From Oryza sativa Japonica Group (lineage: Eukaryota > Streptophyta > Magnoliopsida > Poales > Poaceae), in assembly GCF_034140825.1 (NCBI RefSeq), contig NC_089041.1, forward strand, positions 26,363,501-26,427,500: a DNA stretch of 64,000 bases, read 5' to 3'. The notes beneath the pieces were generated by a model. It was not told where the DNA came from. It did not search any database and saw only the letters and a list, made by a program, of their open reading frames with translations. A program made the translations under genes and the position numbers. The first letter of the stretch is position 1, and each line of letters begins with the position of its first letter. This document shows, piece after piece, positions 10,785 through 21,459 of this stretch.

Positions 10785-11036
10785 GTATAACAAACATTTG
10801 CAACCAAACATAACAGTGAAAAGAAGGAAAATTTCAGGGGTATAGAAGAGATCGGGTAAATTTCAAGGTTATGAAAGAAATTGAATGAGTTTTCATGGGT
10901 ACACAGGGAATTTACTCTATCAATTTTTATAATATTAGAAATAGAGATTAAAAAATTGAAACATAATTTGCCGGTGCTAGTTAATCTAACAATCATTTAT
11001 TCTATCTAATTAACCAAGATAAGAGGAGTTGTTTTA

Positions 11037-11361
11037 TCTCTGCTATTATAAAAATTGAAGATGTTTTCGCCCGAATTTTGGTACGTCGTCCGTGTTTGAA
11101 TCGGTTTTAATTTTATATTTTATTTTTAATTTTATGTTTCTATCAAAATCTTTCTTTTTTTCTTACGCTAGAGTGTACCTCTTATGTGAGGCGCGCGCAA
11201 ATTAATTGGGCCCGAACCAATAGTATTTTATTTGGTAATAAGTGATTCAGATAAACACATGAATAAACGGTACAGTAGGTTGTGATCATTTATCCACCGA
11301 CACATATGTACAAATTAAATTGGCTCTACCAGCTACAATTCACGGGCATCTTTTCTACTAG
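11037..11361 (+). mobile_element. Short non-autonomous Helitron 1
   Basis: The 325-bp element begins TCTCTGCTATTATAAAAATT, the conserved 5' start of rice Helitrons. It ends in cacgggcatcttttctaCTAG. It sits between an A (11036) and a T (11362), as Helitron insertion requires. The terminal CTAG matches CTRR. The subterminal hairpin is degenerate. No Rep/helicase coding is present. Confidence 0.8.
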
Positions 11362-11376
11362 TAATCTATATCTCTA

Positions 11377-11725
11377 TCTCTACTATTATAAAAATTGAAG
11401 ATATTTTTGCCGGTACTTTGATACGTCATATCCGTGTATAAGTCGGTTTTTAAGTTCCTTCGTTTTTTTTAAATACATATCCGTATTTGAGTCGGGTTTT
11501 AAATTCATTCGCTTTTAGAAATACAGAAGGAGTCGTATAAGAAATCTTTATAAAAAAATTGCATGGTAACTTGAGATGATCGAACTCCTAATTGTAGTTC
11601 ATGATTTTTTAGAAAAATATATATCCAAGCGTATTCTCATATTGAATTTCACCTTAACCAAGCGCTATAACAATAATAAGATTAAAATAACCTTCACCGG
11701 TTGCAACCGACGTGCATTTTTCTGG
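11377..11725 (+). mobile_element. Short non-autonomous Helitron 2
   Basis: The 349-bp element begins TCTCTACTATTATAAAAATT, almost identical to the start of the Helitron 15 bp upstream. It ends gtgcatttttCTGG, with the host A at 11376 and T at 11726. A palindromic hairpin CGGTTGCAACCG lies about 15 bases before the 3' end, as expected for Helitrons. It shares the 5' end of its neighbour but differs in the interior. Confidence 0.75.
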
Positions 11726-11759
11726 TATAAGATTTAAAAAAAGAAGAAAAAAAGGGTCA

Positions 11760-11905
11760 TTATGGCCTGTTCAGATTGTAGCCAAAATAAATCTTACCAA
11801 ATTTTGGCATTACCAAAATTTTAGTAAGTTGTTAATATTGCCAAAATTTTGGCAGGATTTCTTATATATTTATCAAATTTGGCAATAAACTATATTACAC
11901 CATTA
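11760..11905. repeat. MITE-like palindromic remnant upstream of the gene at 12 kb
   Basis: Repeated inverted motifs around ccaaattttggca / tgccaaaattttgg and a ggcctgttcag start resemble the end of a Tourist- or hAT-like MITE common in rice promoters. The right terminus is not clear. Confidence 0.35.
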
Positions 11906-12043
11906 TAAATAAGAACGAAACGAGGAGTACGTACTACGCATACATAGATCAAAATCTTGATCGATCATGGCGGCGCACCTTCTCCCTTACCCTCCTACCC
12001 ACGTCGTTGTACCGCCGGCGACGTCGTCCTTCTCTGTGTCGCG

Positions 12044-15000
12044 ATGGACCCGCGTGGCTCTGCCTGCTTCGTCGTCTTCGCCGCCGCCGCGGCTGCCTCT
12101 CCAGGCGCAGGCGACGGCTCGCCTGCGCCACGTCGTCGTCCGCTGCCAGAAGAAGGCACCGCCGACGACCACCCGGCCCAGCAGAGGAGGGTGATCCCCA
12201 TCAGGTATATATATATCAAAAACAGACAGCTGCTTCCTAGCTTAATCTGCCATTAGTTAGATTAGATCGAAATTGACAGCATATTGATTAATTGTTTTTT
12301 TGTTCTTCTATTTAGCCTCCATCGCACCAGCTCTCTCGTAAGTTTCAGGACATAATTGAAGAGCTCCAGCACTGTGCGGATGAATTAAGAGCTCGTCGAT
12401 CAATCAAAAAGGATGATATGGTTTGTTCTAATCATGTACTCACACCTTTTTTTAAAAAATCTTTTGCTGAACTCATACTTTCTATGCATGAATTTTAATT
12501 ATCATCTGCTCAAGCCTGGTTAATATTAAAGCACACGAACGAGCAGCGAAACCGGAGAATGTGGGATATCATGACTGTCACCATCTATATATGGCTTAAC
12601 TTATCTCCAATAGAAAACGTCAACCATTCATTCATATGGGGATTGTAGTTAATTTTGACTAATCGAAATTTTGTATTGTTTGTATATTTTTCCCAAATAA
12701 AAATTCCTAGCACATTATCTAAGCTCAATTAACAATAGTGAATTATTTAGTGCAAATGGCAAACAAAGACAACGATGGAAGCTAGCATGCACTAGTAATG
12801 TCAGGAATCAAGAAACCTAAGTGAAAGAGCAAGTTTCACTAGAAAGTTCAACAACGGAAGCAGTAGTAATGTCGGAGTAGCATCAAGAAACCAAATTTAA
12901 AGGAGCAAGCTAGCTAAATGTATACTGCTCACTCTGTTTTATATTATAAGTCGTTTGATTTTTTCTTCTAGTTAAAATCCTTTAGGTTTGATCAAATCTA
13001 TAGGAAAAAATTAACATCTATAACACGAAATTAGTTTTATTAAATTTAGCATTAAATTTATTTTGATACAATGTTTGTTTTGCATTGAAAATATTATATT
13101 TTTCTATAAACTTGATCAAACTTAAAGAAGTTTGACTGGTAAAAAAGTCAAACAATTTATAATAAGAAACGGAGGGAATAGCTACTAATATATCTAATGG
13201 AAAGCTTGCCTCCTTGATATAATGTAACGTCAAAACTATTGCATTGTTGCTTTATTATTTAATTTCTAATGCCCCCCCTTTTGCTTTGCAAGCAGGACGA
13301 TACACCATTCAATTATGAGATAAACAAAATTAAAGGGTATTGGACGGAGATACGTTCAGCGAAGATATGCTATTTGGTCAGTACTGTTCATAATATGCTG
13401 GAGTTTTTGTTTTGTTTAGCACTAAAACAAGATAATATGCTGGAGTTTTTGTTTTGTTTAGCACTAAAACAAGTAAACAGTGTCCACCTTTTATTTTGAT
13501 TAGACCATTGGTTTTTGTAGAGGTAATCGGCAAAAGAAGAATCACTATATAGCCAAAGGATACATGTTTGTTGATTCTAGCAATTCCTAAGGAGATATAT
13601 ATGGGCTTCGAATAAGCACATCATGGTTCAATAAAAATGCTAATGGTAGTAATACTCAAGGAATTATGAGATGGTTAGGAATAGAAGCTGTTTCAATAAC
13701 ACACTACAATCAGAATTAAACATGCATTTAGTTATTTAGCATATCTAATACAACGTTGGAAGTAGCATTTCCGCTCCAAGACAAAATTCTAATCTTCAGC
13801 AATATGCTTCAATTCAATAAGCAATTTTGTAGCGGTCACATAATTTAATTTAGCGCCTCAACCTTTAACTTTAGGACTTGTGAATATGAATGTAAAAGTC
13901 TGTTGCATTAGTGCAAAATCTAAAGTTTTAAAGGAGATAAACAAGTTCAATAATATAAACTTTCTTTGAAAACAAAATATATATATATAAGACGCTGGAG
14001 ATTGTGTGAGCACTTGTCAATAGTCATTGTGGTTATGTGTTAACTTCAAATGTATAATAGAAATAGCAATTAATTTGTTGTAATTTTTTTACTGAAATTC
14101 AAAATTATAGGATGATGTCGTAATGTTACTATGAACTTTTGTCTTGCTTGTTGCTAAAGCTGATCATGTTTTATTTGGTGGGTACTGTAGTATGGGCAAG
14201 GCAGGATGTTAGCACTGACTCTTCTCAAAAGAGCTAAAGATGCTATCGGGTTGGCTTCTACAATTATGGTAATTGTGCTCTTTCTTAATATGCATTATGC
14301 TAGCAATTTTACTGAACTTTGTCTAACCAACTTCCCCACCCCTGTGAAAAACAGACTGGCGCTCAATTGAGAGCTCAAACGCCAAGTGAAATTTCTCTCA
14401 ATACAATAGATCAGGTAACTCGGTTAAGGTTTTATTTGGATGCTGTTCTTTGACCAAATCTTGAAATCACATAATAATTCTGGAATCTACTAAAAATTTC
14501 TCTGAAAATGCAGACTGTCAGGATGTATGTATCGACCTTTGTTAAGACTGCCGAGGACACTTACCATAGGAAGGTCGATAAAGCAACCGTTCTATCATTC
14601 CTTTGTGCTCTTCAAGGTTTGGCTGCAGTTAGCCGTATCTTGTTTGAAGATGCTTTGGCATCTGTTCGTAGCATTCAACCGGATTACAGTCCAAAACGTG
14701 ATGTCGAGGCAATTAACCGCAATTATCAGCAGGAGATACAATGTTTGATAAATAAATTTGGGGAGGCTTCAACAACTGAAGCACTTGAGGTATTCCACTG
14801 GACAGAGTTTCCCATTAATTCTTTTCAGATGTTGATCAAATGTTGATCCTGTTTATGCTTGCTTTGCAGATTCTTCATTGTACGGTTAATGATTTAGCAC
14901 AGAAAGTGTCATCTTATGTTACCATAATGACTACTCTTCGCACGAGCACACTAGCCCATGTCCCTGGTAAATCTATTTTTCTTTTGTGCCAGTCTTATTT

Positions 15001-15123
15001 GCATCAAAATAATACCTTCACTTTAGCAAGTTAGAATTACATTAATTGTTGCTATATATGGTTTGTGTAGGCCGCACCATTGCATCCTGTGATGCTGCCC
15101 CACCAGATGACAGGCAAAATTAA
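12044..15123 (+). CDS. Unknown eight-exon protein, possibly plastid-targeted
   Basis: Exons 2-8 are well defined by splice consensus: 12316-12420, 13296-13376, 14191-14268, 14355-14414, 14514-14789, 14870-14966 and 15071-15123. They encode 249 residues, nearly all phase-0 junctions, mostly helical and without a domain I recognise. Exon 1 is uncertain. The ATG at 11967 begins a convincing transit peptide (Ser/Pro/Arg-rich, then VVVRCQKK), but that frame does not join exon 2. With the donor at 12191, only the frame from the ATG at 12044 (good context GCGATGG) joins exon 2 without a shift, giving 298 residues. Either 12044 is the start, or this copy has a frameshift between transit peptide and body. 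Intron 2 holds a Stowaway MITE, and intron 3 a 42-bp tandem duplication. Function unknown. Confidence 0.65.
12923..13183. mobile_element. Stowaway-like MITE in intron 2
   Basis: The left end (ctcactctgttttatattataagt) and right end (ttataataagaaacggaggga) are inverted relatives of the rice Stowaway end CTCCCTCCGTTTC. The edges fall near TA dinucleotides. Internal aagtttgac / gtttgat motifs are also inverted. It has no coding. Confidence 0.7.
13391..13473. repeat. Perfect 42-bp tandem duplication in intron 3
   Basis: The unit starting taatatgctggagtttttg is present twice, at 13391-13432 and 13433-13473, head to tail. It lies 15 bp after the exon 3 donor, so it lengthens the intron without touching the donor site. 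Confidence 0.9.
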
Positions 15124-15925
15124 TAGCTGATTGATTAAAGTTGATGCTTCAGCTGAGATGCATCCTCTTATCTGGATGAATCCACAGCAGGCAACGAAAA
15201 CATGTGTAAAATTAAGCTTTCGGTCAACAACATGTGTAATTTTCATTGGTCTTGAATATATAACGTTATTCAATTACTATATCTATCTTAAAATATAGTA
15301 ACAATTTAGAATAGAATAGGATTAGACTCATAGATAACTAATCTGAATCTGGATATGGGGCATTGCTACATTTTGAGATATAGGGAATATATGGAAGGAC
15401 TATTATTTGTGTCAAAAAAGAGAAAAGCAGAAGTAGTAGGTTTCTTTTGAGCAAACAAAAACTATAAGCTACTTCATAAACGAGGGCCCATTTTCATAAC
15501 TTTAGTCCAAAATAAGGGGCAATGTTTAGGCTAGCGAGTAGCGACCCAATGCAGGGAGCCATTTGTAAAATTACTGATTCCAATTATGATAATGGTAAAA
15601 AATAAGGGGGGCATCTCTTGGGGAAAAAAACTCTCACCATACAGGCCTACATTAGCATGGCAACTCGGCAAGTAAGGGGGTTAGTTTTAAGTGGTCCGAG
15701 ATGGGCTGGGCTGTACGTTCCCACAATATGGCCTGTATGTTAGCACGAGAGGGAATAAGTTCACCTACGTCCCTCAACTTTACGTAGTGAGGTCCTTACT
15801 CCCCAATATCAAAAATCTCTACCTCTTAATTATTTAAAACCGTTCAAAGTTGATCCCAAAACAGTATAGATCAATTTTTTTCCCTAGTTTTACTGACGTG
15901 GCATATGTCGGGCCCACATGTCAGT
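15124..15925. other. 3' flank and intergenic
   Basis: The 3'UTR of the eight-exon gene is probably in the first 150 bases. The rest is AT-rich, and from about 15750 it carries a rice repeat-like start (ttcacctacgtccctcaact … gacgtggca … gggcccacatgtcag) of the kind seen at the ends of DNA transposons. No gene is seen. Confidence 0.45.
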
Positions 15926-15929
15926 GTGT

Positions 15930-16360
15930 TGTTGAGGCGTTATGAAGCCTCCCTGTCTTCCCCAGGAGCTCGCCGGCGAGGTAAGGGGTGGCGCCCATCC
16001 GCAGAAGGCGGCAGCGGCGGTAGGAGGTCGGCGACGAACAGTTCGTCGGCGGACGGCTCACCGTCAGCCTCGCCAAACGCGTCCTCGCATGTCTCGGGCG
16101 CGTACACCGCATCGCCGAGCTTGTCCAAGGCGTCCGAGTACACCTCCGTGCTCACGCCGAGGCGGCCCCGCCTCCGAGTGTCCTCCTCCTAGTCTCTCGG
16201 CGCGGCATGTGGTGTTGGCGGCCTGCCGGCCAGCGAGGCCGCGCTCATCGGCGACGGTGGCGCTGGCGCTGTCGGTCTGGCACTGGAAGGCCTCGATGCA
16301 GTCGCCGTAGCTGTGGCCGCCGGCGACGGACTTACATCATACGTGTGTCCTGCAACACAG
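15930..16360 (-). pseudogene. Fragment of a PMEI/invertase-inhibitor-like gene
   Basis: On the minus strand one frame reads STEVYSDALDKLGD and then ETCEDAFGEAD. This matches the C-terminal half of plant pectin methylesterase/invertase inhibitors, where T-E-V, A-L-D-x-L and the conserved ETCEDAF stretch occur in this order. Upstream on the same strand, but in another frame, GDCIEAFQCQTDSASA resembles the middle of the same domain. There is no signal peptide or full four-helix domain, and the frame changes between the parts. I infer a broken, partial copy. The family inhibits cell-wall invertases or pectin methylesterases. Confidence 0.5.
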
Positions 16361-16385
16361 ACCAGACGCCTCATGGTCACTGGGA

Positions 16386-16613
16386 TTGCCAGATTGGGTT
16401 GATGGGGAGCTTCCCTACCTACCTAGGTTGGGACTGTCCCATGGACGCCAACGGTGGAGGACACTAGGGGACGACCTGCGCACCGGCAAGGCGTCTGGCA
16501 TGCTCGATGGCCTCGTGTTGGCCAATGGCATCGCCCTGCTGTCGGACAAGCCCTTCGTCGCTGTCTGCGAAACGATGCAGTGCTTGCATGACTTTCCTGC
16601 TGCAGCATGACCA
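16386..16613 (+). pseudogene. Fragment of a strictosidine-synthase-like gene
   Basis: The plus-strand frame contains TGKASGMLDGLVLANGIALL followed by a PFVAVCET stretch. This matches the strictosidine synthase-like block 'LLDGL-FANGVALS-D-FVVVCET' of the six-bladed propeller family. Only about 60 residues are present, with no start or remaining blades. It lies head-on against the PMEI-like fragment on the other strand, which suggests captured gene pieces and not a decayed single gene. Confidence 0.5.
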
Positions 16614-16699
16614 CCGCAATGTTGAAGGGAGCAGCGGTAGCTGGGCATCTGCGTGGTGAGGAACAGAGGAAGTAGAGGTCGCGCAGTCAAGTATCACCT

Positions 16700-17155
16700 G
16701 TGAAAATTATTTTTTTCAGACGGTCCCCTTTACTTAAAGGGTTCACCTAGAAAAATATGATTTTCATAGACGAAATCTTATATGGTCCGTCTAAGAAAAT
16801 CATGCATGCAGCTTAGTCAAAAAAAAAAAAGGAAAAAGTACGAATTACCCCCTGAACTATCACAATCGATCGAATTACCCCCTTGTCCCGAAAACCAGAC
16901 ATTGTTCGCCCTAAACTTTTAATTCTAGATGATTTACCCCCCTCGACCCAATCTAAAGCAGTTTTGTCCTACGTAGCGTACGTGTGGCAATCCAGTCAGC
17001 ATTTTTTGAATAAAAAATGATGGGGTCCACCAGTCATACTCTCTCATCTCTCTTTTGTCGGTCATCACTAATGGAGCACCACTGCAAAATTGGCACGGAA
17101 ATGCATTCAGCAAATGGTAATCACTCGCAAAATGCTGCGAAAAGTATGTCAAATT
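16700..17155. repeat. Repetitive DNA between the gene fragments and MDH
   Basis: At 16745-16800 an imperfect inverted repeat surrounds gattttcatagacg / cgtctaagaaaatc. From about 16835 a rice repeat-like terminus starts (aagtacgaattaccccctgaac), with further phrases 'attaccccc', 'gtggcaatccagtcagc' and 'ggggtccaccagtcat'. These resemble DNA-transposon ends. The 3'UTR of the MDH gene may overlap the last 100 bases. Confidence 0.4.
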
Positions 17156-18370
17156 TCAACCCATCGCCACCGTCGCTGGCTGCTGCTGCGCGTAGGCGAC
17201 GCCCTTGTCGATGCTCTTCTTGAGCTGCGGCTTGAGCGCCTCCAGCGCGCGCGCCTCGAACTCCGTGAGCCCCCGGAGCTCCGCCCCCGCCGCCGCCACC
17301 TCCTCGACGCCGTCCCTGCCCAGCTTCACCCGGCACGCGAAGAACGGCAGCTCCGGCACCGCCTGGCACTGCACGTACGAGCACTCGTACACGTCGGCGT
17401 CGCCGTCGAGCCCGCGCAGCGACGCCTCCAGGAACCTCGCCGCCGCGTACGCCATCGACAGCGTCGCGGACCCGCCGCCGGCCTTCGCCTTGGCCTCCAC
17501 CACCTCGGTCCCGGCGTTCTGGATCCGCCTCGTCAGCGCCTCCACCTCCTCATCGGTGAACGCCGTCTTGGGCCTCGCCTTGGACAGCAGCGGGAGGATG
17601 GTGGCCGCCGCGTGGCCGCCGACCACCGGGACGTCGACGTCGGCGAGCGGGAGGCCCTTCATCTCCGCGACGAACGTGTTGGCGCGCACGACGTCCAGCG
17701 TCGTGACGCCGAACAGCTTCCGCGGGTCGTACACGCCCTTCCGCTTCAGCACCTCGGCGGCGATCGGCACGGTGGAGTTCACCGGGTTGGAGATGACGTG
17801 CACCAGCGCCGCCGGCGCGTGGTCCGCCACGGCCTCGACGAGCTCCCTCACGATGCCGGCGTTGATGCCGAACAGGTCATCCCGCGTCATCCCTGGCTTC
17901 CTCGGCACGCCGGCGGGGATGACGACGACGTCCACGCCGGCAAGACAACCGGCGAGCTCCTCCTTTCCGGTGAACCCGGCGACCTTCGCCGGCGTGTTGC
18001 AGTGTCCAAGATCGGCGGTGACACCATCGACGTTCGCAATGTCGTACAGGTGCAGCGCCGAGACGAGCGGCGACATCTTGACGAGGAGCGAGAGCGGCTG
18101 CCCGATCCCACCGGCGGCGCCGAGGATGGCGACCTTGTAGCCGCCGGCCTGCGCGACGACCCGGTTCCCGGCGCGCCGCCATGGCCGCCGTCTCGGTCTC
18201 AGCTTGACCGCTCGCCAGTGAGAGCTGGAGCAGCACAACGATGGAGCTGGCCTTGCAGAGCTGAAGCCACTGACGTGTTCTGCACTGAGTGTGCTGGCTC
18301 CAAATCGGAGCTGCTGCTTGGTCAGAGGAGATGAACTCAGGTTCAGAGTAGACATTGCTGCTGATGCCAT
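17156..18370 (-). CDS. plNAD-MDH: Plastid NAD-dependent malate dehydrogenase
   Basis: A single uninterrupted frame of 404 residues encodes NAD-malate dehydrogenase (malate + NAD to oxaloacetate + NADH). Residues 1 to about 75 form a Ser/Arg-rich plastid transit peptide ending near RVVAQA. The Rossmann motif [10 protein letters not shown] starts at 84. Substrate-binding [11 protein letters not shown] holds Arg157 and Arg163. SNPVNS starts at 194, TTLDVVRA holds Asp226 and Arg229, and [14 protein letters not shown] holds the catalytic His253. The usual GGHAG reads GGHAA here. Absence of coding introns and the long transit peptide fit the plastidial (nodule-enhanced type) form, not the mitochondrial, peroxisomal or cytosolic ones. 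It supports redox balance in dark or non-green plastids. A 5'UTR intron is likely (see separate entry). A 414-residue frame on the opposite strand is a GC shadow. Confidence 0.95.
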   Translation of the reverse strand: MASAAMSTLNLSSSPLTKQQLRFGASTLSAEHVSGFSSARPAPSLCCSSSHWRAVKLRPRRRPWRRAGNRVVAQAGGYKVAILGAAGGIGQPLSLLVKMSPLVSALHLYDIANVDGVTADLGHCNTPAKVAGFTGKEELAGCLAGVDVVVIPAGVPRKPGMTRDDLFGINAGIVRELVEAVADHAPAALVHVISNPVNSTVPIAAEVLKRKGVYDPRKLFGVTTLDVVRANTFVAEMKGLPLADVDVPVVGGHAAATILPLLSKARPKTAFTDEEVEALTRRIQNAGTEVVEAKAKAGGGSATLSMAYAAARFLEASLRGLDGDADVYECSYVQCQAVPELPFFACRVKLGRDGVEEVAAAGAELRGLTEFEARALEALKPQLKKSIDKGVAYAQQQPATVAMG

Positions 18371-18380
18371 CTCCTAGAAT

Positions 18381-18954
18381 CTGAACAGATAATGCAGAAA
18401 TGTTCAGATATTAAGTTGTTTGTTGCCAACAGAATTCAATTCATCAAACAATATCACAATTCAAAACTCAAAGTAATTGCTTCAGCATGAGAGTCAAAAC
18501 GCAATTCTGAATTTATGAGCACAACTCTGAATCCTCAGATATTTGAAGTTGACTGGTGTTTGGTTAACAATGTTGATAACATCATAGGATCATAGCATTC
18601 TGTGACAGGCACTGGTGTGGCCATCTGTAACAATTTCAACTGTGTAACTATTCCATATCAATCAAGAGAAAGAGAGAGGAAAAAAAAGACCACATCGACA
18701 AGAACTATGGGCTAATGCATTCCGACACACACCATCATCGTCTGCAACAACAACAGAACTGCAAATTGCAAACGGAGAAAATGAAAAGAAAAATCTGAAC
18801 TGAAAGTAAGAGCATATGTTTCCTTCAACAACAAAAGAAGTCAGTGTTGCAGATAGTAATCTTTGCCTCTATCCTTGCAAATCGCAACCTAATTAACCAC
18901 AGTAAATTGGAGACAGATAGAACTAAATTTGAAGAGGATGAAAGAGGAGAGAAC
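18381..18954 (-). other. Probable 5'UTR intron of the plastid MDH gene
   Basis: On the minus strand a donor TCGTCAG|GTTCTC (intron begins at 18954) and an acceptor CTGTTCAG|ATTC (intron ends at 18381) bound AT-rich sequence. The acceptor lies 10 bp before the start codon. The presumed leader exon lies just above 18955. Long 5'UTR introns are known in plant housekeeping genes and often raise expression. Not proven without a transcript. Confidence 0.5.
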
Positions 18955-20960
18955 CTGACGAGGAGGCAGCCAAGCACTAGCGGTGGAGATGGAGACGAGG
19001 AAGAAACGCCACAAGATCGAGCAAATTATTGGGCCCTCTTGTGAGATTTTCTCTGATCAAGAAGAGCCCACCAGGGCCACAAAATTTGTCGCGAGACAAA
19101 AATACGCATGTGGTTGCAGATTACTGAGGAAGGAATTATTGTACTACCAAATTATTGATTTTGAAAACACCTAACATGCCTACTCTGCTACTATCTGGTA
19201 AGTATACTTTGACCGTAGCTTTTCTTTCTCAAACAAAAATTGCATGAATTTTGTTTAAGTTGTTTAGAAGAAAATTGTTGTTTTACTATTTTTATTATCA
19301 AGCGCTTGTCATGAATACTTTTTTTATATAGTTTTACGAATATATTGAGATTTCAAAAAAGCTAACAAAATCACTATTTTCTGCTTAATTACAGTAGATC
19401 AATGCACTGGGCTTTTCCTGCCATGTGCCTTGAGCCCATGGGCCTAGTGGGCTGTCGCCTTGTGGACAACAACGGCTTGGCCCAGTAGTAGCGTCGAATT
19501 ACATTTTCAGGTTGGTAATTGTGTGTTCAGAGTTTTTTCCCTTTTTTTTTTTTGAAACTGTGTGTTCAGAATTCAGTTGAGACTTGATTTGTCAAACGAG
19601 TAGGAGTAGGTGTTTCAACTACAATTAATTGTGAAATTAAGCATGCATCTTAGGCTTCTTTTAAGGCAAAAAAGGGAGACCTTGAAAATGATAGGCATTC
19701 ATCATGAGAACTTGATGGCATTCTCACAAAAAAAAGCCTATCTTACTCGTACCTGCAATCATCGTTTGCGCTGGCCTTCAATCATTTGGCGCGGTCTGAG
19801 TACTTCATCAACAAAAAAGGATCAGACAAAAACGTGCCATTATCCTTTCCTGCTACACCATCATCACTGTACTATTGTAGGGTCCATGAGACCTGCTCCG
19901 TATATTTGTTTTCAGATATTACTTCCTTTGCTAATCAACAAGCCTAAAACATACTAGTAGTATGATAATACACGTTTGCTCCCCTAATTTTTTTAAAAAA
20001 ATAATTCAAGATACGTCACATTAAACAATGCCCTGCATTGACAAAATTGCACCGAAAATCCCAAAAACATAACTGATCAAATCATGACACTGCATTATCT
20101 GAACTTCTGAAGGATCGAAACGGAATGAACCTTCTCTCTCTCTCAAGAACTGTTACTGCTGGGCCCTGGAACATATGCAATCCAAACCAAAGCTGCAACT
20201 ATGCCAGTGTGTGAGCCCAGATGACGGAGACGCTCACCTCCGCCACTGGATCAGATCTGCTCACCGCACGATGCAGTAAAAAAAAAAATTCAGCCAGTAG
20301 CATGGCAAGATCGGTTTGAGCATAATGTTAGGTATACCCGTAACTGTCCACGCCTCTGTTAATAAAAAGACATTGATTTGCTGCAACTAGAATGCATGTG
20401 AAATGAAACTAAAAAGAAATACTGGAGAATGGGATCAAATGTTGTAATATTTGGGATCAACTTGAGGAACAATATCATTTTTCCTCAACAACTTTCGTGA
20501 TATAAAAGTCAAGTGTAGGCTTTAAACTTTTCAAGATGGTGAGAAACATTTTGTGCTAGAGTCGTAGTTTTGGCTAAGCCGACATATTTCTGAACATACA
20601 GAGCTCGTGTAGTTCTGAAATGATCAGATCACCATATGACATATAAAAAGTGAAATAATCAATTTTACTTATATGATAGGGCCTACGGCCAAAAAAAAGT
20701 CAGACATTTCAAAAATGCATTTAAAAAATTATATTGTACTACATTGTTTACATCACTTGTTCTAAGTTATCTCATAACCTAACTAACTTATACGTATAAT
20801 CAAATCAGCAATCCGTGAACATAATCCACTTAATAATGATCTAAGTGGGCAACCCTCACCATATCTCCTTTTGCCTTTTATTTTATTTGCTCATTGCATA
20901 TATTCTATTGGGGAAGATCAGCTGGTCAAATATCAATGTCAGCTTATCTAATGGCCCAGA
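18955..20960. other. MDH promoter region and intergenic DNA
   Basis: The first part holds the putative MDH leader exon and promoter. The rest is AT-rich, with poly-T and poly-A runs and no credible frame. A 115-codon frame at 19610-19957 has no recognisable features. Confidence 0.5.
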
Positions 20961-20967
20961 AAAAAAA

Positions 20968-21215
20968 ACTCCCTCCATCCTAAAATAAGTGTAGTTTTAC
21001 ACTGTTCATATTCAACGTTTGACCATTCGTATTAATTGAAATTTTTTTATGATTAGTATTTTTATTGTTATTAGATGATAAAAAATAAATAGTACTTTAC
21101 GTGTAAATATTTTTTTCTTATTTTTTTATATTTTTTTAAATAAGACGAACGGTTAAACGTTGAATATGTATATCCACGAGCCACAACTACATTTATTTTG
21201 GAATGGAGATAGTAC
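20968..21215. mobile_element. Stowaway-like MITE upstream of CSLA7
   Basis: The left end ACTCCCTCCATCCTAAAATA and the right end (reverse complement of tattttggaatggagatagt) form about 30-bp imperfect inverted repeats. Inner motifs ttcaacgtttgacc and ggttaaacgttgaa are also inverted. It is a widespread grass MITE type, lying about 245 bp before the CSLA7 start codon and so within the promoter. Confidence 0.7.
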
Positions 21216-21392
21216 TAACAAGATACTCCAATCATCAATGTACAAGTATAAATACTTCGTTAAATCAAGTGCAGCAGTGGTAGTGCACCGCTGTCCCCAT
21301 TGAGATGGAGTCAGCACGAGAAAAATAATAAAACAACAGAAGAAGAAATCAGTGTGGACTTAGCAGAAATCCCCAAATCGCATCACGCCCTG

Positions 21393-21393
<1 letters not shown>

Positions 21394-21425
<32 letters not shown>
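21394..21425 (+). repeat. (CT)n microsatellite in the CSLA7 5' leader
   Basis: About 15 CT units lie just before the CSLA7 start codon. CT/GA tracts are common in plant 5'UTRs and core promoters and vary in length between lines. Confidence 0.85.
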
Positions 21426-21427
<2 letters not shown>

Positions 21428-21459
21428 CGCTGACTGCAACCTCCACCCACACGGCACCC

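Larger units (their letters stand above)
6050..10925. repeat. Old TIR-like repeat element split by later insertions
   Basis: The left edge near 6060 (aaaatcccctgtttacacctga) and the right edge near 10880-10915 are inverted relatives. The reverse complement of the right edge reads like aaattccctgtgtacccatga. On both sides the repeats contain cycles of 'ccttatataccc…aaatttt'. This is the pattern of one AT-rich DNA element interrupted by the MITE at 6351 and the solo LTR at 6792. The exact ends and target duplication are unclear. Confidence 0.45.

Noticed and set aside
15750-17080. One transposon spanning the two captured gene fragments
   Set aside because: The repeat-like termini at 15750 and 16835 point in the same direction and so are not an inverted pair; I could not define one element.
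17090-18334. 414-residue open frame on the plus strand across the MDH gene
   Set aside because: It is the opposite-strand shadow of a real, GC-rich gene with all MDH motifs on the minus strand; the protein is Arg/His-rich with no domain.
19610-19957. 115-residue plus-strand frame between MDH and CSLA7
   Set aside because: No domain, no splice context, AT-rich surroundings, and basic/Leu-rich chance composition.
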